From assembly GCF_000332115.1 (NCBI RefSeq), contig NC_020156.1:1550001-1614000 (forward strand): a stretch of 64,000 nucleotides of DNA, written 5' to 3'. A program made the position numbers and the translations under genes. The number at the start of each line of letters is the position of its first letter. Position 1 is the first letter of the stretch. Source of the DNA: Nonlabens dokdonensis DSW-6. Lineage in GTDB: Bacteria > Bacteroidota > Bacteroidia > Flavobacteriales > Flavobacteriaceae. The notes beneath the pieces are model-generated. The model was not told the origin of the DNA. It searched no databases and saw only the letters and a program-made list of their open reading frames with translations. Of the stretch, positions 27,108-33,839 are shown in pieces.

Positions 27108-27680
27108 TTATAAGTTATTTGGTTTTGATTTTTCAATATAATCTATTGCAATATCTGCGAGTAGGAAACCGTATAAATCAACACCTATGTGTTTAATTAA
27201 TTCTATTCTGAATTTATCGCGATGATTAAGCAATTCTTCAAATTTAAAAATCTTTGCAACTGTTTTTAAGGAATGTGTAAAGTTAGCCTCAAAAAGCTCT
27301 TGAACCTTGTTAGGGTCAGATGCATTTGTAGCGCCTATTCTTCCTGCTACAGATTTTATATGCTCAAGTTTAAAACCTACTTGAACATGAAAACATGCTT
27401 TTATGTCTACTCTAATGTCGTCTTGACAAATAAGGTTTTCGTCGTCCAAAAGTTCTATGCGAACTTGTTTTATGGTCATATCCATCATTTCTAGTTGATG
27501 AAAAACAGGGACTACATATATTGCTGTTGTTGAAATTTTTGTACCACCTATTCCAGTGCGTATCAGGGCAAAACCTTGAGGAGCTTTTTTAAAGAACAAT
27601 GCTATGATTAAGAAATACACCGTTATCAGTAAAAGAAGCATTCCTAATAATGTAATAATCATGGGTATAAATCCGTCCAT
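27108..27680 (-). CDS. Short SPFH-domain protein, truncated flotillin paralog
   Basis: A 190-residue protein similar along its length to the first ~190 residues of the flotillin encoded just downstream: same anchor, GFALIRTGIGGTKIST, VFHQLEMMDMTIKQVRIE, and a shared LYGFLLADIAIDYIE end. The whole coiled-coil scaffold region is missing. It looks like a tandem duplication that lost, or never had, the coiled coil. It could cap or modulate the flotillin assembly, or be a decaying copy; the frame is intact. Confidence 0.8.
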   Translation of the reverse strand: MDGFIPMIITLLGMLLLLITVYFLIIALFFKKAPQGFALIRTGIGGTKISTTAIYVVPVFHQLEMMDMTIKQVRIELLDDENLICQDDIRVDIKACFHVQVGFKLEHIKSVAGRIGATNASDPNKVQELFEANFTHSLKTVAKIFKFEELLNHRDKFRIELIKHIGVDLYGFLLADIAIDYIEKSKPNNL

Positions 27681-27710
27681 AGTTTTTATTTATTTGTTTT
27701 AATGTTTGTG

Positions 27711-27811
27711 TCACACTGAGCACTTCGGTCAACTCAGCACAGGCTTATCGCAGTGTGATTTGAATAAGCTTTTTCAATTTATACATCGACTTCGACAAGC
27801 TCAGACTGACA
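27711..27811. repeat. Intergenic flavobacterial repeat pair
   Basis: TCACACTG (27711-27718) pairs with CAGTGTGA (27751-27758) around an insert with GAGCACTTCGGTCAACTCAG; then TCGACTTCGACAAGCTCAGA (from 27786). Both resemble the CTTCGAC-AAGCTCAG-type intergenic repeats often seen in flavobacterial genomes. No gene is visible in the gap. Confidence 0.5.
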
Positions 27812-27820
27812 TTAGTTATT

Positions 27821-28219
27821 TCAAAACAGCCATGAAATAGCAGTAACAAAACCAATTATGAAACAAATTGCGATTGTCGTTAACATTAAGTAAATCCCTA
27901 TTACTAAAATATAATCTTTCCATGATCTCTTTTGGTTTTCGAAATAATCACCTTCTAACTTAGAGCTTTTAATAATGTCAACTAAATCAAAAAAGAATTC
28001 AGAATTTTTATCAGTTAATTTATCGCTTATCACTAAATGATTTTCAACCGTAATAGCAGCCTCAAGAAATTCCGCAGCATAAAGCTCAAGACCATGTTTG
28101 TTTGCTTTTATATGACCAGTAATATTTTCTGGATCCTGATAATAACCAAACCGACTATCCTTGATTGAATTTTGAGCTCTTAGTTTTTTAATAAATAGTT
28201 CTAATTCTTCCTTTTCCAA
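27821..28219 (-). CDS. Small membrane-anchored protein in the stress operon, unknown
   Basis: A 132-residue protein: soluble charged N-terminal ~100 residues, then one or two C-terminal hydrophobic segments (from about residue 105 to the end). I do not recognise the family. It starts 3 bases after the stop of the OB-fold membrane protein gene, so it is translated from the same message. Confidence 0.6.
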   Translation of the reverse strand: MEKEELELFIKKLRAQNSIKDSRFGYYQDPENITGHIKANKHGLELYAAEFLEAAITVENHLVISDKLTDKNSEFFFDLVDIIKSSKLEGDYFENQKRSWKDYILVIGIYLMLTTIAICFIIGFVTAISWLF

Positions 28220-28222
28220 CTT

Positions 28223-28933
28223 TTACGCTTTACTCACTAAAAAATAGTTCTTATCATCGGATCGCTTGATGATGAGCACGCTTTCGCGAAAGCGTAACTC
28301 TGATCCATCTAATGATTTTACATAAATACTCATTACATTACCATCTGCCATGACCTCTGCATTTCCTAATTTATCCCCAGAAATGGAAGATAAAAGTAAG
28401 GCTTCACGACCTAAAAAGTCTACTGCTTTGTCTCCATCTTTATTCAAATTTTTGAAAAATGATTTGAATGGCGTGGTAATCACTTTAGTTAGGATCAAGG
28501 CTGGTACGAATGCTGCTAGAACAATGACAAAACCGAATGTGTTGTCATAACTACCAGTGATTGAGGTTGTGAGCACTGAAATCATCCACCACAGGAAAAT
28601 CCAAAACGTAAAAGTGAACATGAATGGCAGGCCTACAAAGTTGAAATAGATCAAAAAGACTTGCCACCACTTGAGTTTACGAGTGCGTTTGTTCACTACG
28701 TGCTCACGATCAACTTCAGCATTTGCAACGTCCTGGAAATCCATATTTCCTCCTTCAATACCAGTGTCCAGATCAACATCTGCATCGATATCTACGTCTA
28801 TGTCTACATCCACGTCTAGGTCAAAATCTATTCCTGTAATCATCGTGGCAAGCCAGTAGAGTATAAGAATGATTAACAACACGGTAAGTGTGATGTTTAC
28901 TTCAGAGAATAATATGTTAAAATAGTTTTCCAA
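28223..28933 (-). CDS. YqiJ/NfeD-like OB-fold membrane protein
   Basis: A 236-residue protein with an N-terminal membrane helix, an acidic Asp-rich segment alternating with hydrophobic residues (about 36-57), two further membrane helices (about 95-150), and a C-terminal OB-like beta barrel (about 165-236). This layout matches the YqiJ/NfeD partners of flotillins. A palindrome copy (28279-28294) encodes L-R-F-R-E-S-V within the OB domain. Confidence 0.75.
   Translation of the reverse strand: MENYFNILFSEVNITLTVLLIILILYWLATMITGIDFDLDVDVDIDVDIDADVDLDTGIEGGNMDFQDVANAEVDREHVVNKRTRKLKWWQVFLIYFNFVGLPFMFTFTFWIFLWWMISVLTTSITGSYDNTFGFVIVLAAFVPALILTKVITTPFKSFFKNLNKDGDKAVDFLGREALLLSSISGDKLGNAEVMADGNVMSIYVKSLDGSELRFRESVLIIKRSDDKNYFLVSKA
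28279..28294. repeat. Dispersed 16-base palindrome, copy 6 (in YqiJ-like gene)
   Basis: Exact copy, read as RFRES on the minus strand. Confidence 0.95.
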
Positions 28934-28958
28934 GGTTGGTTAGTGTTTAGTGGTTACT

Positions 28959-28975
28959 GGCGGATGCAATCCGCC
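28959..28975. repeat. REP palindrome upstream of the OB-fold gene
   Basis: GGCGGATGCAATCCGCC, one base different from the RAYT-flanking core. Confidence 0.75.
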
Positions 28976-28981
28976 GTTGCT

Positions 28982-29191
28982 TTAGCTCGTAAAGAAGTCA
29001 AAGATATTACTCAATGCTCCTGTGCTGGCTTTATAAAACTCTGTGTATTTGCATCGTGTGCAGGCTACGTAAGAGAATTTCTTGTTTTGAATGTCAAATA
29101 TTTTGGAAAGCGTGCCGCCAGTAGCACGCATTTCTCCGGTTTCATAATCGTGATGACCGCATTTGACACATTTAAAATTTATGTTGCTCAT
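28982..29191 (-). CDS. Small zinc-ribbon protein
   Basis: A 69-residue protein with two CxxC knuckles, CVKCGHH near residue 8 and CTRCKYTEFY near residue 46, forming one zinc ribbon. The two halves are joined by a glycine/threonine-rich segment with repeated LSKIFD/LSNIFD phrases. Small zinc ribbons of this kind accompany PspA/flotillin loci. It lies between the OB-fold protein and PspA genes; role unknown. Confidence 0.75.
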   Translation of the reverse strand: MSNINFKCVKCGHHDYETGEMRATGGTLSKIFDIQNKKFSYVACTRCKYTEFYKASTGALSNIFDFFTS

Positions 29192-29207
29192 TGTTTTGAT
29201 TTTTTAT

Positions 29208-29224
29208 GGCGGATGCGATTCGCC
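29208..29224. repeat. REP palindrome between PspA and zinc-ribbon genes
   Basis: GGCGGATGCGATTCGCC; one mismatch to the core. It lies 2 bases from the PspA stop codon. Confidence 0.75.
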
Positions 29225-29225
29225 A

Positions 29226-29939
29226 CTACGCCTCATCTTTTTTGATTCCTAATTGCTCTTTGAGCTTTGCTAGGTCATCGTCAAGTTTAGACTCAGACAT
29301 GTCTGCTGCGGCATCAATTTCATCGTCTACCGACTTGGTTGTCTTAGCTAGATCTCCATAAGCCTCAGCAAGAGCTTCGTCTTGAGCGACTTTTTCTTTC
29401 ATACGCTCGAGCATGCTCACCGTTCCTGTACTGTCTAATTCTGCCATTTGTTTGTTGACATTTTTAGTAGCATCACTCACTTTTACGCGAGCCTTCAGTG
29501 TTTTGAGTTCGTTTTCCCAGTTGGTAATATTTCCTTTGATGGTTTCAATGGTTTCCTTTAACTGTGCGACGTTTTTATCAAACTTCTCCGTGTCAGCACT
29601 CGCACGATTAGCGTGTTGTTGTGCTTCTTCTTTTTTGGCAAGAGCTTCTTTGGTAAGGCGATCTGCTGCTTCTACTTCCATGTCACCAGAGTGTGCTTTT
29701 TTAAGGATCAACATGGCTTTAGACTCATAGTCTTTAGCTTTTGCCACGTGCTCATCACGTTCATTTTTAGAACGTATAGCTAGAGCTTTTACTTGTGCCA
29801 TAGCTTCTACGCTTTTGTTGAGGTCTGCTTTCATATCGCGTATTCCTTGCTCGGTCATGGTGATAGGATCTTCTAGATTATCTACTGCTTTGTTAGCTTG
29901 TGCTTCTCCTATTTTGAAAATTCTTTTAAATATATTCAT
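29226..29939 (-). CDS. pspA: PspA/IM30 family membrane-remodelling protein
   Basis: A 237-residue, nearly all-helical protein of the PspA/Vipp1 (ESCRT-III-like) family. It starts with the amphipathic helix MNIFKRIFKIGEAQANKAVD, followed by the typical DPITMTEQGIRDMKADL and long coiled-coil helices, and ends in an acidic tail. PspA coats and repairs damaged inner membrane. It is second in the minus-strand operon after the YbjN-like gene. Confidence 0.92.
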   Translation of the reverse strand: MNIFKRIFKIGEAQANKAVDNLEDPITMTEQGIRDMKADLNKSVEAMAQVKALAIRSKNERDEHVAKAKDYESKAMLILKKAHSGDMEVEAADRLTKEALAKKEEAQQHANRASADTEKFDKNVAQLKETIETIKGNITNWENELKTLKARVKVSDATKNVNKQMAELDSTGTVSMLERMKEKVAQDEALAEAYGDLAKTTKSVDDEIDAAADMSESKLDDDLAKLKEQLGIKKDEA

Positions 29940-29955
29940 GATTTTAGTTTTTTAT

Positions 29956-29972
29956 GGCGGATGCGATCCGCC
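29956..29972. repeat. REP palindrome upstream of pspA
   Basis: GGCGGATGCGATCCGCC, exact core. A degenerate relative, GGCAGGTGCAATTTGCC, lies at 30008-30024 next to the stop of the upstream gene. Confidence 0.75.
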
Positions 29973-30028
29973 GTTACGTTTTCACTGCGCAATGTTTGCG
30001 CGGTTATGGCAGGTGCAATTTGCCGCTG

Positions 30029-30424
30029 CTAGTATTTTGAAAATTTGATAATATGGTCTGAGTACTCACTCATTAATAAACTCAAAGAGTTAAGAGTACC
30101 TTCTAACTCATTAAGGTCTAGGTTTTCTATTTGAAGTGTGTCTCTAAAGATAACTTTAGTACCACTTTCATCAAGTACAAATGCACCGTGTATGATATCT
30201 CTGTTTTTTTGAAGCAAGCTTTTAAAAACCTCTTCATTTTTGTTCTTGATCTTAAAAATATACTGCTCCATGATTAAAATAGGAGGCGCAATTCCTAAAA
30301 TCATATTTTTAATACCATCACTTTCTTTTTCAATCACTAGAATTCCATCTTTTGGATTGTCTCTAATGATATCATAATTAAGTTCTAACAGGTATTCTTT
30401 AATGGTACTGAAGTAGTTGTTCAT
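30029..30424 (-). CDS. YbjN-like (type III chaperone fold) protein
   Basis: A 131-residue cytoplasmic protein with a helix-strand layout like the YbjN/SicP-type fold (MNNYFSTIKEYLLELNY, then ILVIEKESDGIKNMILGI, GAFVLDESGTKVIFRDTL). It is the first gene of the stress operon; related small proteins accompany PspA elsewhere. A binding or chaperone role is inferred. Confidence 0.65.
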   Translation of the reverse strand: MNNYFSTIKEYLLELNYDIIRDNPKDGILVIEKESDGIKNMILGIAPPILIMEQYIFKIKNKNEEVFKSLLQKNRDIIHGAFVLDESGTKVIFRDTLQIENLDLNELEGTLNSLSLLMSEYSDHIIKFSKY

Positions 30425-30559
30425 AGTTTTTTATTGGTAGGTTTAATATTACGAAAAATGAACTTCTTATCCCACAAAAATATGCAGTGCTGTATCAACG
30501 ATGTAAATAATGAATAGTATCATGTTTAATTTTTTTGGTTAATATTTCTTTGATGGTCT

Positions 30560-30575
30560 CGCTTTCGCGAAAGCG
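30560..30575. repeat. Dispersed 16-base palindrome, copy 7 (intergenic)
   Basis: Exact CGCTTTCGCGAAAGCG between divergent transcripts. Confidence 0.95.
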
Positions 30576-30682
30576 AACTTCTAAAACGGCCTATTTTAAA
30601 AGCTATATTTCATTAAATATTCTTTCTATTTGTTGTTACCGTCCAGAAAGAATACTCAAAAAATTAGCGTAACTTAATAGTA

Positions 30683-30744
30683 TTTGCTAATATTGTTAGT
30701 GTAAATATACACAAATTATTTTAATTGCAAATAAAATTAGCAAA
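30683..30744. promoter_or_regulatory. Candidate operator of the S24-like regulator
   Basis: TTTGCTAAT (30683-30691) and its exact complement ATTAGCAAA (30736-30744) bracket the presumed promoter; the second half ends 2 bases before the ATG. A further ATTAGC-containing half-site lies at 30663. Confidence 0.5.
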
Positions 30745-30746
30745 AA

Positions 30747-31502
30747 ATGTCGTTTTTTGGAAAAAATATTAAAAAGATACGAGGTATAAAGAGCTTAAGT
30801 CAGCAGGCATTTGCAGACCTATTTGGCTTAAAAAGAGGTACTTTAGGAGCTTATGAAGAAGGTAGGAGCGAGCCGAAAATAGAAACGATCATCAAGATTG
30901 CTAATTATTTTAGCATAACTATAGATGATATTTTAACCAGCGAGCTTACCGTAAACCAGCTATTAAAGTTTAATGATGCGCTTACGTTAACGCCAGAAGA
31001 GTTAGAAAGAGAGCATTTTGCTCAAGTGCCTTGCATCACCGAAAAAACTGCTGAGGATTATCTAGAATATTACGATAATGATGCTTTTATAGCCGACTTG
31101 CCGCAACTGACTCTACCTATAAATACTGAAAAAGACTTTATTGCATACACGGTTTCTAATCTGGAGCTGACGAAACATGATAAAGGTTTTTACCCTAAAG
31201 ATGTAGTGATAGGAGAAAAGGTGCCTAAAAATGTGGTGTCAAAACTAAATAACGGTACTATAGTTCTTGCGGTAACCGATGAACAACTGATATTAAGAAA
31301 GCTGTATGTGACATCTAAAGGGCTGGTGTTGCGTGCAGATCATAAAAATATTGAGGATATCACTATCGATAAAAAGTCATTGAAGCAACTGTGGCGTGTG
31401 AGATATGTGTTTTTTAGACGTATTCCAGAGTTTTCAGACAGTATGGAAGATAAACTTGCTTTGCTAGAGTTGCAAATGAGGGAAATTAGGGAAGGGATTT
31501 GA
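30747..31502 (+). CDS. XRE regulator with S24/LexA-like C-terminal domain
   Basis: A 251-residue phage-CI-like repressor. The N-terminal helix-turn-helix (about 6-65) reads SQQAFADLFGLKRGTLGAYEEGRSEP. The C-terminal part (about 130-235) has the S24 fold pattern: FYPKDVVIGEKV, GTIVLAVTDEQLILRKLY, LVLRADHKN, VRYVFFRR. The Ser of the usual S-M-x-P motif is not apparent (KGFYP instead), so self-cleavage is unlikely. It precedes an HNH endonuclease by 34 bases and probably controls it and itself. Confidence 0.8.
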   Translation: MSFFGKNIKKIRGIKSLSQQAFADLFGLKRGTLGAYEEGRSEPKIETIIKIANYFSITIDDILTSELTVNQLLKFNDALTLTPEELEREHFAQVPCITEKTAEDYLEYYDNDAFIADLPQLTLPINTEKDFIAYTVSNLELTKHDKGFYPKDVVIGEKVPKNVVSKLNNGTIVLAVTDEQLILRKLYVTSKGLVLRADHKNIEDITIDKKSLKQLWRVRYVFFRRIPEFSDSMEDKLALLELQMREIREGI

Positions 31503-31536
31503 TAAATACATTTAAGCATCAACCAAAACTAGATTA

Positions 31537-32511
31537 ATGAACGTAGATTTAAAAGGATATTTAAAGCAAATAAAATCTCTAAAACGAGGCTTTAATAAGG
31601 GTTTAGGTAAAGCGCCACATAAGCCTATTCTTTTACTATCTATAATTAGAATGATAGAACAGAATAAACTTTTAAGTAACAGAATTGAAATCACAAGCGA
31701 TTTAATTCTGATTTTTAAGGAATACTTTAAAACTTTAGTTTTTACAGGTCATGTCGATAATTTTTCACTTCCTTTTTTTCATATGAAAAGCGAGCCTTTT
31801 TATCGTTTAATCCCTAACGGAGGCATGAGTCATAGATTAGGCAAAGAAAAAAGTATAAAGAGTATTAATAAACTTTCAGAGCTAATTGCTTTCGCAGAGA
31901 TAGATAAAACTCTTTTCCAGCTTTTACAGCGACCTGAGGAAAGATCTTTAATTTACAATGTTATTTTTGAAGAGTATTTCACACAATTCAGTAATGATAC
32001 TTATATCTACACAGATGTATCTGAAACTAAAATACAAGATGAAATTCTGAAAGAGTCAAAAGTTACATACCTTTCTAAATTGGAAAGATTAAGATCTAGC
32101 ATCGATAACGATTCTTATGAGGAAGAGGTTTTTCTTAGAGGTGGAGTTTTTAAGAAAACCGTTCCAAGGATTTATGAATATACATGCTGTGTAACAGGCT
32201 TTAAAATTTCTACTCATTATAATATTCAAATGGTCGATGCGTGCCATATTATACCATTTAGTGTTTGTCAGGATGATACCATACAAAATGGAATTTCATT
32301 AAGCCCTAATATTCATAGGACTTTTGATAGAGGCTTGATAACTATTAACAATGATTATTTAGTACGAGTATCTCCTACTATTGATGCTAGTTCTACAACT
32401 AAAAGTATAATTGAACTCGATGGAAAACCTATCAAATTGCCCTCAAATAAAAATCATTACCCTTCTTTAGAAGCAATAGAATGGCATAGGAAAGAAGTTT
32501 TTTTGTTTTAG
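31537..32511 (+). CDS. HNH endonuclease with sulfur-binding-like domain (type IV restriction candidate)
   Basis: A 324-residue nuclease. The C-terminus has an HNH_2-type site: CCVTGF, VDACHIIPF, then NGISLSPNIHRTFDRGLITIN. The N-terminal ~150 residues (GKAPHKPILLLSIIRMIE, then LPFFHMKSEPFYRLIPN) resemble the sulfur-binding domain of ScoMcrA-type enzymes that cut phosphorothioate-modified DNA. Such enzymes restrict foreign DNA carrying Dnd modification. No dnd genes are in the window, as expected for a type IV system. The domain match is from pattern memory. Confidence 0.7.
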   Translation: MNVDLKGYLKQIKSLKRGFNKGLGKAPHKPILLLSIIRMIEQNKLLSNRIEITSDLILIFKEYFKTLVFTGHVDNFSLPFFHMKSEPFYRLIPNGGMSHRLGKEKSIKSINKLSELIAFAEIDKTLFQLLQRPEERSLIYNVIFEEYFTQFSNDTYIYTDVSETKIQDEILKESKVTYLSKLERLRSSIDNDSYEEEVFLRGGVFKKTVPRIYEYTCCVTGFKISTHYNIQMVDACHIIPFSVCQDDTIQNGISLSPNIHRTFDRGLITINNDYLVRVSPTIDASSTTKSIIELDGKPIKLPSNKNHYPSLEAIEWHRKEVFLF

Positions 32512-32564
32512 CTAAAAACGTGGATACCTCTTCCAAACGAATAAACTAAATGATATTGAAGACC

Positions 32565-32596
32565 AAAAAAAAGACCTTAGCGTTTACTAAGGTCTT
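32565..32596 (-). terminator. Intrinsic terminator (minus strand)
   Basis: Stem AAGACCTTAG / CTAAGGTCTT with a 6-base loop; the A-run to the left is a U-run on the minus strand. It lies just past the tRNA 3' fragment. Confidence 0.75.
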
Positions 32597-32599
32597 GTT

Positions 32600-32616
32600 G
32601 TGGGCCCACCTGGGCT
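32600..32616 (-). repeat. 3' tRNA fragment (17-base duplicate)
   Basis: GTGGGCCCACCTGGGCT repeats exactly the acceptor/T-arm 3' end of the tRNA at 32721-32737. The rest of the tRNA is absent; two short hairpins (CGTGTC...GACACG; GGGC...GCCC) fill the place. Confidence 0.7.
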
Positions 32617-32692
32617 TACCGTGTCAAGCACGACACGGGCTTCTCGCCCAGTTGGGGCAATATTATCGATAACTTAAATTTAATCCATAAAA

Positions 32693-32719
32693 AAAGCTCC
32701 AACGTAATGTTGAAGCTTT
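32693..32719 (-). terminator. Intrinsic terminator after tRNA (minus strand)
   Basis: AAAGCTCCAAC / GTTGAAGCTTT stem with one mismatch; the A-run on its left gives a U-run on the minus strand, 3 bases past the tRNA 3' end. Confidence 0.7.
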
Positions 32720-32721
32720 TG

Positions 32722-32795
32722 TGGGCCCACCTGGGCTCGAACCAGGGACTTTCTGATTATGAGTCAGATACTCTAACCAGCTGAGTTATAGGCCC
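32722..32795 (-). tRNA. tRNA with anticodon CAU (Met, or Ile2 if lysidine-modified)
   Basis: A 74-base cloverleaf read on the minus strand: acceptor GGGCCTA/TGGGCCC with one G-U pair, D-arm with CTCAGCTGGTTAGAG, anticodon stem CTGAC/AATCAG region around ACTCATAAT, T-arm CCTGGTTCGAGCCCAGG. CCA is not encoded. Elongator Met and Ile(CAU) cannot be separated with certainty by eye; Met is the usual label for this form in Flavobacteriia. Confidence 0.92.
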
Positions 32796-32866
32796 AATAA
32801 GATTATAGCTGGTAAAATCTTATCTAAAAAGTCTGCAAATTTAAACTATAAATGCGTACTCGCAAA

Positions 32867-33274
32867 TTATTCTTCAATTTCTTGACATAATTCTACTAAT
32901 ACGCCATTTGTTCCTTTAGGATGTACAAAGGCTACCCATTTATTATCGGCACCGCGTTTGGGTTCTTTATTCAGGATTTGAAAACCTTCTTTTTCCAGTC
33001 TAACAAGTTCTGCTTTAATATCCTCTACTGCAAAAGCTACATGGTGAATTCCTTCGCCTCGTTTTGCTACATACTTTGCAATGGCGCTGTCATCGCTGGT
33101 AGCAGCAAGTAATTCTATTTTATTTTCTCCTGTCATGAAAAAACTCGTTTCTACCGCTTCACTTTCTACCGCCTCACTTTTATAGGGTTGACGACCCAAT
33201 AATTTGGTGTAAACCTCGTTTGCTTGTTCCAGGTTTTTAACTGCAATTCCTAAATGTTCAATTTTACCAAACAT
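32867..33274 (-). CDS. mce: Methylmalonyl-CoA epimerase
   Basis: A 135-residue vicinal-oxygen-chelate (glyoxalase fold) protein. It interconverts (R)- and (S)-methylmalonyl-CoA between propionyl-CoA metabolism and the B12-dependent mutase. Metal ligands fit IEHLGIAV (His), IELLAA (Glu/Gln strand), GIHHVAFAV (His) and GVLVELCQ (Glu). Inside it a 15-base tandem repeat (33151-33180) gives SEAVESEAVET in the loop after the first helix, one more SEAVE than expected. Confidence 0.92.
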   Translation of the reverse strand: MFGKIEHLGIAVKNLEQANEVYTKLLGRQPYKSEAVESEAVETSFFMTGENKIELLAATSDDSAIAKYVAKRGEGIHHVAFAVEDIKAELVRLEKEGFQILNKEPKRGADNKWVAFVHPKGTNGVLVELCQEIEE

Positions 33275-33431
33275 ATTCTTGATTTTTTAACGTGAAGATA
33301 GAGACAAGAGTTAAGAAACAAGAGTCAAGAAGTCTTTTTTTGAGATGAAAACCCACAAACTGAAAATTTTATAATCGTTTGTACCGGATTTGATAAAAAT
33401 GAAATTAAAGGACTATTAATAAGGAACAACT

Positions 33432-33439
33432 TACCTTTG
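33432..33439 (+). promoter_or_regulatory. -7 promoter box of rbfA, possibly leaderless
   Basis: TACCTTTG matches TAnnTTTG and ends 4 bases before the rbfA ATG. The context TTTGCACTATGGAA is identical to that at the thioredoxin-like gene (14278-14291). Confidence 0.55.
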
Positions 33440-33443
33440 CACT

Positions 33444-33839
33444 ATGGAAGAAAGTAATAGACAGAAAAAAATCGCTGGTGTCTTACAAGAAGATCTATCA
33501 GCTGTCATTCAGGATGTAATGAGAAAGAATGCCGTAAGCAACCTTATCGTATCGGTTACTAAGGTGACTGTTACTCCGGATTTAGGTTACGCAAAAGTGT
33601 ACCTGTCTGTTTTCCCGGCAGATAAGGCAGCTACTGTTGTTCAAGAGATTGTTGAGATGGGACACGAGATACGTTATGAAGTAGCTTCACGAGTACGTCA
33701 CCAGTTCCGTCGCATGCCTGAGCTCCAATTTTTCAACGATGATTCTTTAGAGTACATGGATCAAATCGATCAAGAATTAAAAGGGAAAAATAACCCTATT
33801 GAAAATCCAGATATTCTCCCACGACGCAAAAAGTCTTAG
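33444..33839 (+). CDS. rbfA: Ribosome-binding factor A
   Basis: A 131-residue RbfA, which binds the 30S subunit and helps mature the 16S rRNA 5' end, above all in the cold. The KH-like fold is recognisable (VTVTPDLGYAKVYLSVFP, then IRYEVASRVRHQFRRMPELQFFNDDSLEYMDQID). Its TAG overlaps the GTG start of the downstream permease by one base. Confidence 0.95.
   Translation: MEESNRQKKIAGVLQEDLSAVIQDVMRKNAVSNLIVSVTKVTVTPDLGYAKVYLSVFPADKAATVVQEIVEMGHEIRYEVASRVRHQFRRMPELQFFNDDSLEYMDQIDQELKGKNNPIENPDILPRRKKS

Larger units (their letters stand above)
30425..30746. other. Divergent intergenic region, stress operon / XRE regulator
   Basis: 322 bases without a gene. It must hold the promoter of the minus-strand PspA operon and that of the XRE gene. 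Visible: a palindrome copy (30560-30575) and an inverted repeat beside the XRE start. Confidence 0.6.

Noticed and set aside
32600..32737. The 17-base direct repeat as attL/attR of an integrated element
   Set aside because: Only about 100 bases lie between the copies and no integrase is near, so it cannot bound a present element; kept only as a possible scar.
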